Below, in pieces: positions 1 through 10,173 of a stretch of DNA of 64,000 nt (position 1 is the first letter of the stretch; each line of letters begins with the position of its first letter). The stretch is from assembly GCA_020086605.1 (NCBI GenBank), contig JACBWW010000016.1, positions 3,648,456 to 3,712,455 of the forward strand. The letters are read 5' to 3'. This stretch comes from Lanius collurio. Taxonomy: Eukaryota; Chordata; Aves; Passeriformes; Laniidae. The notes below the pieces were generated by a model, which saw only the letters and a list, made by a program, of their open reading frames with translations, ran no database searches and had not been told where the DNA came from. A program made the position numbers and the translations under genes.

Positions 1-67
1 TCTGCATAGAATGCTTGCAGCAGCACATTATTTTTCTCCATTTCGGTCTTGGACAAAGTACATGGCT
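1..67 (-). CDS. F13B: F13B exon, sushi domain equivalent to human 10 (partial)
   Basis: After the acceptor CTATTTTAG the frame reads EPCTLSKTEMEKNNVLLQ and runs off the window at base 1. This is the start of the last EPCT-type module. The remainder of the domain and the C-terminus lie outside the window. Confidence 0.85.
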
Positions 68-3000
68 CTAAAATAGAGGGACTTAATCAGTGCTAATAAA
101 TTGATTCTTATTGGAACAGAATATTTTGAATAGGCTACACTAAAAAACTAAAACTGTAAATTATTTCCCATTGTCTTATTATACTGCAAGCATATCAAAG
201 TTAAGGAAATAAAAAAAATGCCAGATGAAGTTAACTTGCTTCTTTTAAAACTTTCATCTATTACTAAATAAACTGAAATGGAGATCTAGAAGTTCTAGCT
301 GACAATACTCAATTTATAAATTTTAACTATCTGACTTTAGAGAGAATTGGGGTTGTTCAACGTGGAGAAAAGAAGGATCCAGGGAGACCTCATTGCACCC
401 TTCCAGAACCTAAAAAGGGCTTGTAAGAAAGATGAAGACAGACTTTTTAGTAGGGCCTGGAGCAATAGGACAGGCGATTATAGTTTTAAACTAAAAGAGG
501 GTAGATTTAGTCTAGACATAAGGAAGACATTACCACCAGTGAGAGTGGTAAAACACTGGAACAATTTTCCCAGAAAGGCAGTGATTGCCCCACTCCTGAG
601 ATCATCCAAGGTCAGGCTGGACAGGGCTCTGAGCAACCCTGCTCATTGTAGGGGGTTAGACGAGATGGCCCTTACTTATTGTATTTATTACACCTACCTA
701 TACAAACTGGTGGTGAAGTCCACTGTCCTTCAGAGCAGTTGATTCTCTCAGAGCCTTGCAAAAAATGATAGTCAGAGCAAATATACTGAACTGAAGAACC
801 ACTGTCATACTGGGGCAGTGCTGGGAGAGTAAGAGCTCCATTTGCAATAGGTGGTGGAGAGCCACATTTTTCTGTAGCAGCTGCAACAACAAAATATTTC
901 AGAAACATTCAGCATAAGAAACTAACAAATAGACAGCTTTATCATAAAAGAAAACCTTCATGTTCATTTAATTTTACAGCTCTCTTTCTACAGAGCTTTC
1001 AGTTTCCTGGGCTTGGAGAAGAGCTTTCCCCTCCTTTTTCCAGCATTGCTTATCAAAGGAAGGTGTATCATTTCTCCATGCTTGGATATGAACAATAGAA
1101 GAGGTGCCTTGTGCATCTGTATTTTTGAAGCCTAAGCACTGATTATTTACAACAGACTCCAGGCTCACACTAAAAGCAAAGCAAATAATTTCCAAATAGG
1201 TCTAAGGTTGATTAATTAAAAAGGCAATTAAAAAGTTATTGTTTTACCTTGAATAACACATTTTGGATATTTCAGACTGCCATGGTCACACTGTGTCCTC
1301 CCAGGAGATGGAATGGCAATCTGGAGAAAATCATATCCCTGTTTACATTCAAACTCTATGAGATCTCCATGTAGGAAAATTAATTCTTCCCGTCTCCATT
1401 TCAATGTTATGTTGTTGCTGTCCATATTAGTTACATTAAGAGTACATGGTTCTAGGAAATGAAAGTGTATTTTAATAAAAAGCCACTGAACTGATTTCTT
1501 AGCTCCCTTTTGCAGGAGTGAAGAAAGAGAACCCCAAGTAAATAATTCTAAAATGCTTCTGAATCTTGCAAGACAATGAAGTACAGATGCATAAAAAAAT
1601 GCAAATGGAAAGAAAGTAACAACAGTAACAACAGTTTTGCATAACAACACATGCAAAAGGAATGGATGCTTTCTGACAAGGTTCTTAAAACCAGGATCAC
1701 ATCAGGGAGTGTAGCCTTCCATTAGATGATTAACCTTGTTAACTTCTGAAATCCCTGTTCAACATCAATAAATCCTGACAGAGGGTCACCTACAAGATAA
1801 ATTTCCACAAGTTCCACGAGAATCATTGGCTGCTAAAGGCCCTTATTGATGCTTTGCTGAGAGAAAGGCGAGGAGAACTCAGTTAGTGGCAGTCTGGTGA
1901 CAGCACTGGAACACCAAATTCACATGGAATTTTCCTGAAGCTAACGTCAGCATGTGCTCTTTCTGCTCTGATTACAAGAGCGTTGAGAAGAAATCTCAGA
2001 AAACATGGAAAGGATGATGGGCTTATTTAGATGTTTAGGAGACAAATAATGCTCACAGGAAATGAGATTTCATTATTTCACAGAATTTGTTCCATTTGAG
2101 TATTCAGATCTAAAAATGCTGACCTGGACCTTTCAGTCTAAATAAGGTAACTTTTATTCCTTTAGAAATAAGCAATTAGAACTGAACTGGTTGTTTATTT
2201 TCATTTTCACAGTAGATGAAGGGCTTCAAGGTGAGCTCATTTAACAAAGGATGTTAGAAAAACTGAATTATTTCATTAGAGAAAGGAAGGAAAGATAAAC
2301 AAACAACTCATGTTTGTATTCCTGCTAGCATTGGTAATTGTCTAGTGGGAGTTCTACACATTGTATTGAGCAGCACACATAAGAGCAACACAGAAAAATT
2401 TAGAAGTCCAGGCCAGGATGAAACAGCATATATAAAGACACATAATTTTTAAAAAAAGGCTGAAAGTTTAAAAACAAAAGTCAAAGAAGTAATTGCTTAT
2501 TTTTTGTTAATTGTATCTAAAATCTGTTTTGGAAATGGCCACATCATTCCTTCTAATCATCTATTGAAGGACAGGAAGAAATTAACTGAATGGACAATAT
2601 GGAGGAATGAAATTGGAGAATCCTCCCAGGAAGCAGGGACAGCTATGTCCTAGAATAGCTCACTCAGGAAACGGGAATCTTTTTAATTGGCTGGTTTTCA
2701 GAACAGGCCAGAGGATGCCCAGGAGAGGCCTGCTAAAAATTTAATTCTGGTTCATCCTCATATTTCTGGAATCAATAACTCCAATAAAAGAGAAAAGGCG
2801 ATAACAAAAAGATTATTTAGAAATTCTTTCCACTTTTTGTTTCTGTCTGTATTTCTTCTGACAAAACTTGCTTTTCCTCCCAAGACTCACCTAGGCAGGT
2901 TGGTTGTTCTGTCCAGTTTCCATGGTCACAGTAGACAGTGCTGGGCCCATCCAAAAAGTGGTAACGCTGACAGCCATATTCTACTGAGGAACCATTTTTA

Positions 3001-6000
3001 TAACTTGCCAATAGTGGGCCCAGGACACCACCATTTTTAATCCCAGGTGGAGAGGCACAGTCTTGCTGCATTTCTGATATGAGATAGAGAAACAGGCAAT
3101 TAGATCTTGTCGCTCTAGGACACGAGAGAGAACACACGCACACGAGAGATTTCAGAAGGGCTAAAAGGAGCCTATGTTTATTAACTTCCAAATTTAGAGA
3201 TTTCTTAACCAGGACAAGGACTGGGTGAACAAGGTCACTTCCTCTACAAACACATTGGCTACAAGAGCTGCCCATCAGGGCACCCTTGTCACAGTGCAGG
3301 TATGTAAACATTCTTACAGCTAGGAAAACATAGCTTATTGTTTACATGAAAAACTGAGCACTCTGACTCCCAAAGTAAAACATCAGAAAGCTGAGAGAAC
3401 TAAGCAACAAGATCTAGATTAGATTACAACAGTGTTAACACTGGTGAAAGTATTAGACCAGTACTAGACTGAGTAAAATAATCTGCATACAAATAAAATT
3501 TAAACAAATATAATTCCTTTTCCAAATTTCATTTTCAGAAACTCTACACTTGCCTTACCAAATTGTAGGCATACATTTTATTTGCCTCTACATTTTACAT
3601 CTATGTCTACTTTTGACTCCTGTTGGTTTGCACTCAACACAGTAATCTGTTCTTCTTATGTAACAAGACCATCTTGTTTGTTACTTGAAATGTTTCGCCC
3701 ATGTGTGGTTCAAAATAAATAAAAGAAACCTCACTGGAACTATTAATCAAAGGAAGAACAAAATACATGAATTTGCATGTTCAAATAATATTAAAGGGTA
3801 CAAAATGACTGAAAGTAAATGCTCTGTATGAAATAAAACTAAAAATACAGAGCAGGCTTACTGGTGTAATTTAGAAATAAACCACAACAGTCTTTCATTA
3901 ATTAGCTACATTGACATGTGAAGCACATGCAAGCATTTTCAGGAATAAGCAGCTATAGCAAAACAATAAAAGCAGTCATAAAATTACTATAATTGGATTG
4001 GAGAGTCCCTTTCAAATAGAAGGGCAATGTTCACCTACCCATATCTTCATTGTGAAGTGTTTGGCTTGCCTTTATTTCTGCATCTGCTTCAAGTGGTGGT
4101 GGTGGTGCCCTAGATTCCTGTTTATCCACAGTTCCTGTAACCATAGCAGAAACTCAGAACCAGTTTTCTCAGAAACAGCTCATTTTAAAGTACTATGATA
4201 GCCAGACATGCTATCATGCACTGTAAAATGTAATAACCCCAGTTTTCCAGGGAAGATGCCACAGGTCACAGCTGAATTCACCTAGCTCATCCTTCTTTTT
4301 AATCTGGGAACCATGGATTGCCTGCAAAATATGTAGCACTCAAGCCTTTTAACAGAGGAAGGCAAACAGTATTGCAGATATAGAAATGGAAGCTCTCCAG
4401 AAAATTAAGGCATGGTTTGAAGAATCAGTTCAGCTCAGTTGTCAGCCTTCACAGCAGAACTCACCAAGACAGATAGAGGGTGATGTCCATTTCCCTCCTT
4501 CACACTGGATTTCCTCAGATCCTCTTCTTCCCAAGGTACACTGCACACGAACTTTGTCTCCATTATGATATGTTCTGGCTGTGCTGATGTGGCCATAAGG
4601 GAGTGGTGGTGGAGGACATTTATTTTTTACATCTGAAAATAAAAAATTTCATATTGTTTTCTCTCTTACCAAAACCACATACACAGCTAAGCTCACTGTA
4701 CACAATGCAAGCCTATCACTCTAAAGGCTTTTTTGGCTAATCCAGAGTAACAGCTTAGTAAAATTTTCTCAATTTTCTTAATACAATAGGAGACCGGAAC
4801 AAACAAGTGATTTTGCATTCAACAAGTTTAAAAATAGTAATACCATGTCATTGTACTGCTATAAACAAATTTATAATTTTTCCACAGAGACTTAATGAAA
4901 TGTTCTTTAAAGGACTCCAGGAAATAGACATTTCCCATACCCTCCATTCATATAATATTTAAAGCAGATTATGTATTAATTTTAATGCTACAGAAGGAGT
5001 AATAATCATAGCCCATTTCCTATCTCCAAATTAAGTTTGTGATTACTGTATCCTCAAAAGTAGATTTAAGCCTTGTTTTCATCCTCCTGAGCATCTCCAC
5101 TTTCTCTGCACTCACTCAAGAAAAGTTCCTGCTGTGTCACAAGAGTTAACACAGGGCTGGAGTCTAAGCTGTATTAAGGCTGGTTTGTGCTCCTTTGTGC
5201 TCTATTCTGTATCTCAACTGTTTCACCTTTTATTCTTTTGGAACTTTATTTACTGGGACTCTCCATTATGCCCCAATGACTGGGGAAGTCATAGCACTTG
5301 CTAAAGGTGCGTCCCTGTCCTCAGGACAACCTTTAAATTAATTCTGTTCAAAACAAGTAAGGTTTGTGGAGGCTGTACAACTCTGAAAAGTACCACAAGC
5401 TAAGGAGGACCTTGTTACAAATTTTATTTTTAATGCTTCTCAAGAGGTACATCCCCACCCCACAAGGCAGGAGTAAGCACGTCTTCATGTATTCTGAACA
5501 GACTTTATTGAGTTTCAGGGTCTAAAAAATTCCCTGTAACTGTTGATTGCTGCTCCTCCAGGATATAACAGAGAAACAACAGTAAGAGACAGTATCTGCT
5601 CTGTTGTTACAGTTCACTGAAATGTAGTTCCAATTACGGTTGCCTCCCTTCCTGTTACCTTGGCTCCCTGCCCTTTGGCTAGTACTTGATTTAGATTTAG
5701 GCTACAAGCTGGTACAACTGTATTTTTATTTTGTATTCATAAAGCATTTCTTGAAAGAAGGTGAGAGCTTTTCTCTAAGAATTGGACATAATAAAACTAT
5801 AAAAACGGGGTACCTTCACACAATGGAGGGTCTGGATACCACCCAAAATCATAACACTGAATTAAGTCAGATCCGGTGACAGAATAATGTTTGTCACAGA
5901 AAAAGTGAACAACATCTCCTTCTTCATAGATTTTCTTCACAGGATGAAAACCTCCATGAGCAACTTCACTCAAAGAGGAGCAAGTTATTCCTGGGAAGAA

Positions 6001-8722
6001 AACACAGCAGTGAAAAGCAATTGAGGAAGGCTCCCCCCAGCCCCTTTCAGCTGACGAAAGAAGCCTCTTTGCCGATTTTTACGCGCAGATACACCGGTTC
6101 TCAGAGAGAATGACGTACTGGTGCAGCTGGGGCTGCGGGCCCAGCCGTGGGCGAGGCACAGCGCCGTCTCCGAGGCGTTCCCCGCCGCCGTGCGAAAGCC
6201 CTCCTCGCACCAGTAGTGCAGCGTCCCGTTCAGCTGCACCTCCTGCAGGGCCCGGGAGTAGCTGCCGTGGCGTAACCTGGGCACCTGACATGACTCTCGA
6301 AGAAATAAAGCACAGGTATGATGTTAATTGCTCTTTTTGTTGCGAGTATTCCAAAGTTTTCCTTAAATACAAGTTAAAAGTTGTTGCATCCCAGGCAAGA
6401 CCTTGGTAAATAACAAATAACTACAAATGCAGTTGTTGGCACAAGTTTCCCGCTCATCATTTGGAACAGAAAGTTGGTATGGCAATGGATTTATTTGAAA
6501 TAGTGTGATTTCATCTCTGCTGATTCATTTCACATGTAATTGCATCTACACTAAAGCACAGAACTGAAACCTGACAAGTTCTTCCCCCGAGGAACAACTG
6601 AGAACCTGCCTTAGGAGTACTCAGTGACAGCCTGTCATAGGCAGTTTGGCACTACAGGTACAGCAAGGACAGTGAAATTAAATACATCTGCAATAGATTA
6701 AAAAGAAGAAAAATGCAGAATACTACCAAATGTTTTAGTACAGCTTGGCTGGAAGGACCATCCTTGTGGCTGACACTGCACTGTATCTTCAGTACCACCA
6801 CTCGGGGTGTGGTAGCCTGGATTACATTTGTACTGCAATTTCTCGTGGATTTTAAAGTCTATTTCTGTGCTGGAAAAAGAGCCATTTTCCAAAAGAGGCT
6901 TGTTGCATTTTCCTAAAGGAAAGAAGACACCTTGGTTAGAAAGAAAGAATGGAATAATTTGTTCTCCAGAAAGCAAAAGAAGGGGTTTGTAGCTAGACTG
7001 ATCTAATCTTATTTTCTTGACCTACTGAAGAAACTCTGCTCCAAACATCAAAAAATACATCAAGCCACCGGTAACATCATGGAATACAGCCAAGGAATCT
7101 AGAGCTAGGGAGACTGGAGAAGATATATATCTAAGGGAAAACTAACAGTTTTCCCAGGCTAAGAAAACTGGGCAACTTTCTTACATTCTTATAAAAAACA
7201 TAAATGGTTAAGAGCCCATGAAATATGTATTATTGTAAAAATATTCCATATATAAACCTATGTAGTCTTGATATAAATAATTGATTGCACCTTGCACATT
7301 TTATCCCTTCTGTTATTCAGCTTCTTTCCCCAGGAAAACCAGCTAGGAAATGTTCCCACTGGAAGCAATGAGGAGATGAATGAAGTTAACTCACTGTAGC
7401 ATCGTGGCACTGGAGACCAGCCTTTTGCTGTACAAGTTATTCTTCCATCTCGAGTCCCAGTTTCAGTCGTGTAACCAACCATACAAGAATAGAAGAGTTT
7501 TTTTCCTTTGTGCATAGGGAAATAGTAACTTTTGAAACTGTAATAGTACAGGGCAAGGTTTCCATTTGCTATCTGTGGCAAATCACAAGGTGTATCTGCA
7601 AAAAGATAAATATATTTCCCACTAAAAATTTCAGCCCAGATATGAATGTTTTTGCATTAATTTATTTAATATCAGCTTGACTGATTCAGGCTTTCAAACA
7701 AGAACAAAATTCTGAATACTTACAAGCATGAAGGGGCTTTTAACACCTGCTAAAATGAAGACATACTACAATTTTATCAGCTTTTGCTCTTAGGGTTCAC
7801 AAGAGTATTAGCTGCAAAATAAAACCCCCTAATGTGAACTGGGCAAAAGTGATGCAGGACACCTTTATTTTACTCTATTTTGCCCAGAAGCATGACCACC
7901 CTTTGCTACACAAACACACCAATGTCTACTGTAAAATTCAGTGACAAGTGTCAGGATTAGCAGTGCCTCAGCTCCTCAATTCAGAAAATGTTACCAGAAA
8001 AGTAGGACAAACTGCCAGGAGGCAATATATGAGTTAGGCTAAAGAAAGGGAATTTTAAAACAGTCAACAGAAAAGAAAGAAGAAATGGAGATTAAGGAAA
8101 AAACAATCAGAATGGCAATTAATAAAAACCAACAGAACCCCTGACTTATAGGAGAAAAAAAAATCCCCGAAAATAACAAACCAAACAAATGAACAAAAAA
8201 GCCCCAAAACAACAAACAGAAGAAGAAATCAATGCTGAAAATAGGGATAGAAAATGCAGGACCCAGATTAACTTCTGCAGGTTCCATTTAACTTTTGCTG
8301 TTTTGCTTTGTAACAAACTGAAAACATTTCAAGCCTCAAGACACTTCAATATATAAAAAGTTTTAATAGTACAAATTTCAATTTGTGTTAGTGCCTTAAA
8401 ACAGCTCAAAGACATTTCAGAAGAAATTTCTTCTGAACTAAAGTCTGAACATTTCAATATTACAGCTTTGAGACTTAGGAATCACCTATAGCTGAATCGT
8501 GATCATCAGCCTTGTCAAACAGAATTGTATTTAAATTTAAAAAGCAATGTTTAACCAGTAAAGAGATGAAAGACTTTGCCCTTAAACTACCAAGACCACA
8601 TATTCTAGATTCAATGTACAATAGAATTCAGTGTATTTACCTTCTGCAAAGAGTGTCCCTGAACACACCATAACTAGGAAGAAAAAACAGCTTTTAAATC
8701 TCATCTTCATTAGTGTCTCCAT
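1..8722 (-). CDS. F13B: F13B, coagulation factor XIII B subunit (3' end outside window)
   Basis: Secreted carrier subunit of plasma factor XIII, which protects and regulates the A subunit that cross-links fibrin. Visible coding exons on the minus strand: 8641-8722, 7395-7595, 6727-6912, 6119-6295, 5814-5990, 4465-4632, 2891-3073, 1248-1451, 698-880 and 67 to beyond base 1. Every intron is phase 1, so each exon is one removable sushi module with four cysteines and a tryptophan near its end. Domain order matches human F13B as I recall it: the fifth module starts CPPPPLP, and the last modules alternate a C-x-x-PP type with an EPCTL type. Human F13B has ten sushi domains. I find nine; the human sushi 6 equivalent is absent between 4465 and 3073. 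Three in-frame ATGs exist (8722, 8710, 8704); the last aligns with the human start and has A at -3. Expected liver expression. Confidence 0.95.
345..672 (+). mobile_element. CR1 LINE 3'-end fragment
   Basis: The sequence follows the avian CR1 3' consensus as I recall it: GGAGAAAAGAAGGATCCAGG, AGACCTCATTGCA, TTTTAAACTAAAAGAGGGTA, GTAAAACACTGGAACAA and the GTCAGGCTGGACAGGGCTCT segment. It is old and diverged. An open frame of 131 codons through it is the decayed CR1 tail, not a gene. It lies in the F13B intron after the sushi 9 exon, opposite to F13B. Confidence 0.88.
698..880 (-). CDS. F13B: F13B exon, sushi domain equivalent to human 9
   Basis: Reads AATEKCGSPPPIANGA, then SGSSVQYIC and ends QWTSPPVC. 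The acceptor is TTGTTGCAG and the donor GTAGGT. Phase 1 on both sides, 183 nt. A CR1 fragment in the opposite orientation ends within about 30 bases of the donor. Confidence 0.91.
   Translation of the reverse strand: MLQKNVALHHLLQMELLLSQHCPSMTVVLQFSIFALTIIFCKALRESTALKDSGLHHQFV
1248..1451 (-). CDS. F13B: F13B exon, sushi domain equivalent to human 8
   Basis: Starts EPCTLNVTNMDSNNI, contains HGDLIEFECKQGYD and ends YPKC. The acceptor is TTTCCTAG and the donor GTAAAA. Phase 1 on both sides, 204 nt. It belongs to the longer EPCT-type module found only in the C-terminal half of F13B. Confidence 0.92.
2891..3073 (-). CDS. F13B: F13B exon, sushi domain equivalent to human 7
   Basis: Reads MQQDCASPPGIKNGG, then NGSSVEYGC and ends GNWTEQPTC. 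The acceptor is CATATCAG and the donor GTGAGT. Phase 1 on both sides, 183 nt. The LLASY and GSSVEY segments match human sushi 7. Confidence 0.92.
4024..4110 (-). pseudogene. Possible degraded F13B sushi exon (sushi 6 relic)
   Basis: On the minus strand one frame reads PPPPL, then a short stretch ending TLHNEDM that lines up with TYHNGDK of the sushi 5 exon. At 4042-4066 about 20 of 25 bases match sushi 5, with one gap, and a cysteine codon at 4024-4026 lies where a sushi cysteine would be. An in-frame TGA is at 4031-4033, the first cysteine is missing and no convincing splice sites are seen. It sits where the sushi 6 exon is expected. The match is short and by eye, so this is tentative. Confidence 0.3.
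4465..4632 (-). CDS. F13B: F13B exon, sushi domain 5
   Basis: Starts DVKNKCPPPPLPYGH and ends GGKWTSPSIC, the hallmark CPPPPLP module of F13B. The acceptor is ATTTTCAG and the donor GTGAGT. The 168-nt exon is phase 1 on both sides and has no in-frame ATG. Confidence 0.92.
5814..5990 (-). CDS. F13B: F13B exon, sushi domain 4
   Basis: Contains FHPVKKIYEEGDVVHFFC and GSDLIQCYDFGWYPDPPLC, very close to human sushi 4. The acceptor is TTCCCAG and the donor GTACCC. The 177-nt exon is phase 1 on both sides. No ATG lies in the frame, so an ORF scan misses it. Confidence 0.92.
6119..6295 (-). CDS. F13B: F13B exon, sushi domain 3 (CpG-rich)
   Basis: Starts ESCQVPRLRHGSYS and ends GWARSPSC; all four cysteines and the tryptophan are present, and there are two N-glycosylation motifs (NGT, NAS). 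The acceptor is TTCTTCGAG and the donor GTACGT. The exon is strikingly GC- and CpG-rich compared with all other exons of the gene. Confidence 0.9.
6727..6912 (-). CDS. F13B: F13B exon, sushi domain 2
   Basis: Starts KCNKPLLENGSFSS and ends GWSFQPSCTK. The acceptor is TTTCCTTTAG and the donor GTAGTA. The 186-nt exon is phase 1 on both sides. Confidence 0.92.
7395..7595 (-). CDS. F13B: F13B exon, sushi domain 1
   Basis: Reads DTPCDLPQIANGNLALYYY onward, with four cysteines and GWSPVPRC at the end. The acceptor is TTTTTGCAG and the donor GTGAGT. The 201-nt exon is phase 1 on both sides. Confidence 0.93.
8641..8722 (-). CDS. F13B: F13B exon 1, signal peptide
   Basis: Encodes a basic start followed by a hydrophobic run (CFFFLVMVCSG) and an alanine-containing cleavage region, a typical secretion signal. 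It ends GCAGAAG and is followed by the donor GTAAATAC; phase 1. The first ATG is at 8722, with in-frame ATGs at 8710 and 8704. Confidence 0.9.
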
Positions 8723-8766
8723 CTGCAGTTCCCACCACTTGTGAAAACTCTCTAAGTATTACTTTT

Positions 8767-8779
8767 GTAAATAATTAAC
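8767..8779. promoter_or_regulatory. HNF1-like site upstream of F13B
   Basis: GTAAATAATTAAC matches the palindromic HNF1 consensus GTTAATNATTAAC at all but one position. It lies 45 bases upstream of the first F13B ATG. HNF1 is a major liver activator, and F13B is made in liver; the link is an inference. Confidence 0.45.
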
Positions 8780-9860
8780 TGAATTTTCAAAGGTATTCAA
8801 CAAATGCCTCAATGTCTATGGTATTTTGTAACAAGTTGATTCACTAGAAAAACTATTTTCATTTATTTTTGTTCTCCAAATACCTTAGCACTAGACTGGC
8901 AGGATTTTACCTCCATTTGACACACTTTACCATCATTTTTATCATTTTACAGTGAAATCAGGCAACAAGATTATAGAATGCTTTCAACTTGCTGATCACT
9001 GCTCCCCTCACAATCTCCCGAGTCCCAGGTTTAAAGGGCATTCTGTTATCACATTATTTACCTTGGCTGGAAGCAGAGACAATTCCCCCATCCTCCAGCC
9101 TACCCCCAGAGTAAACCAGTCAGCTGCAGGCTATAGATATTCATGATTATGGAGTTTCTTACATGAACAACATAGTCACTCTTACTATCTGCCTGAGTGT
9201 GTGGAACACAAGCCTCTTTCAAGTATTTTTTAAACAAAACCAGAAAAAATGAACCTCATTTAGTCACCTGACTGACTAATGGCTACCAGTTGATTTAGCA
9301 TCATTCGAAGTCCAATGCTTAAATTTGGAAGTGGGAGGGTATAATTTTACAGTTTGCATTTTCTTGGCCTTTCTCTAAGAAAACACAATTCTGAGAAGGC
9401 AGAAGAGAACAGGATGAAAAGGGATGCTGTGTCTATTCAGCCAGAGGAGATGCATGCTTGTATGCACTGCTCACTTGATAGGAAAAAGAAACTCACAGAT
9501 CACCTCTTTTAAAATGTCAGCTCAGAATTTCTAAATTCACCTTTACAACATCCTGTTGTTCCATCACTATCATGAAATGCTTGAAAACCAGAGGAATTAT
9601 CTTTTTTTTCTTGCTGTCACACATGATTTCTCAAGACATTACTAGAAAGTAGACTGAAGCTCCTCAAAACCAGCCAATTTTGAAATCCACAGCCTAAGCC
9701 TCCCTTTCTACACCTCTCTAGATCAGACATTACCGTCCCCCATAAACAACTGCTTTGAAGAGAATTCAACAATATCTAATCAGAGTAAAGAATCCCATGC
9801 TATTTGTAATATTCAGCTGTGTGACAACAATACATTACTGCACCAGTGAAATTTCCAGTA
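8780..9860. other. Intergenic region between F13B start and ASPM end
   Basis: AT-rich sequence with no supported exon, repeat family or RNA gene. It contains the distal F13B promoter and the region past the ASPM poly(A) site. One 64-codon open frame at 8952-9146 has no recognisable similarity. Confidence 0.6.
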
Positions 9861-9877
9861 AAATCCAGTGAATTGAT

Positions 9878-9883
9878 TTTATT
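9878..9883 (-). terminator. Candidate ASPM poly(A) signal
   Basis: TTTATT on the plus strand reads AATAAA on the ASPM strand, about 185 bases after the ASPM stop codon. This would give a short 3' UTR of about 200 bases. Confidence 0.5.
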
Positions 9884-10067
9884 ATACAATTGCTTTTGGC
9901 AGTAGTACACAATAGGGCTTCAAAACTGTATACAATAAAAAAAGTTGGCAAATGGTTTTTTTGAATGACAATGGTAGTTTAACACTTATTTGCTTTTTTT
10001 CCAAATCATTTATCCATCTCCTACATACATAATGTACAAATACATCTTCCTATACATCATTTACATT

Positions 10068-10173
10068 TCAGTAGCAGGCAATACCAAGTGTGTCCATCAC
10101 CATCACAATTGCTTGCAGAGGATCCACAACTTCTTGCATGTTATCTTTCCTCAAGACCCAGTCTGGTTTAATC
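10068..10173 (-). CDS. ASPM: ASPM exon 29, C-terminus and stop
   Basis: Residues 3433-3467, reading [20 protein letters not shown] and ending MDTLGIACY before TGA. The acceptor is TTTTCACAG. It matches the human C-terminus, which ends GIPY as I recall. Confidence 0.93.

Noticed and set aside
347..742. 131-codon plus-strand open frame
   Set aside because: It is a decayed CR1 tail running into the antisense of an F13B exon; no gene features.
3090..3400. Possible LTR fragment beside the F13B sushi 7 exon
   Set aside because: Less AT-rich than its surroundings, but I cannot see LTR ends, a duplication or a family match.
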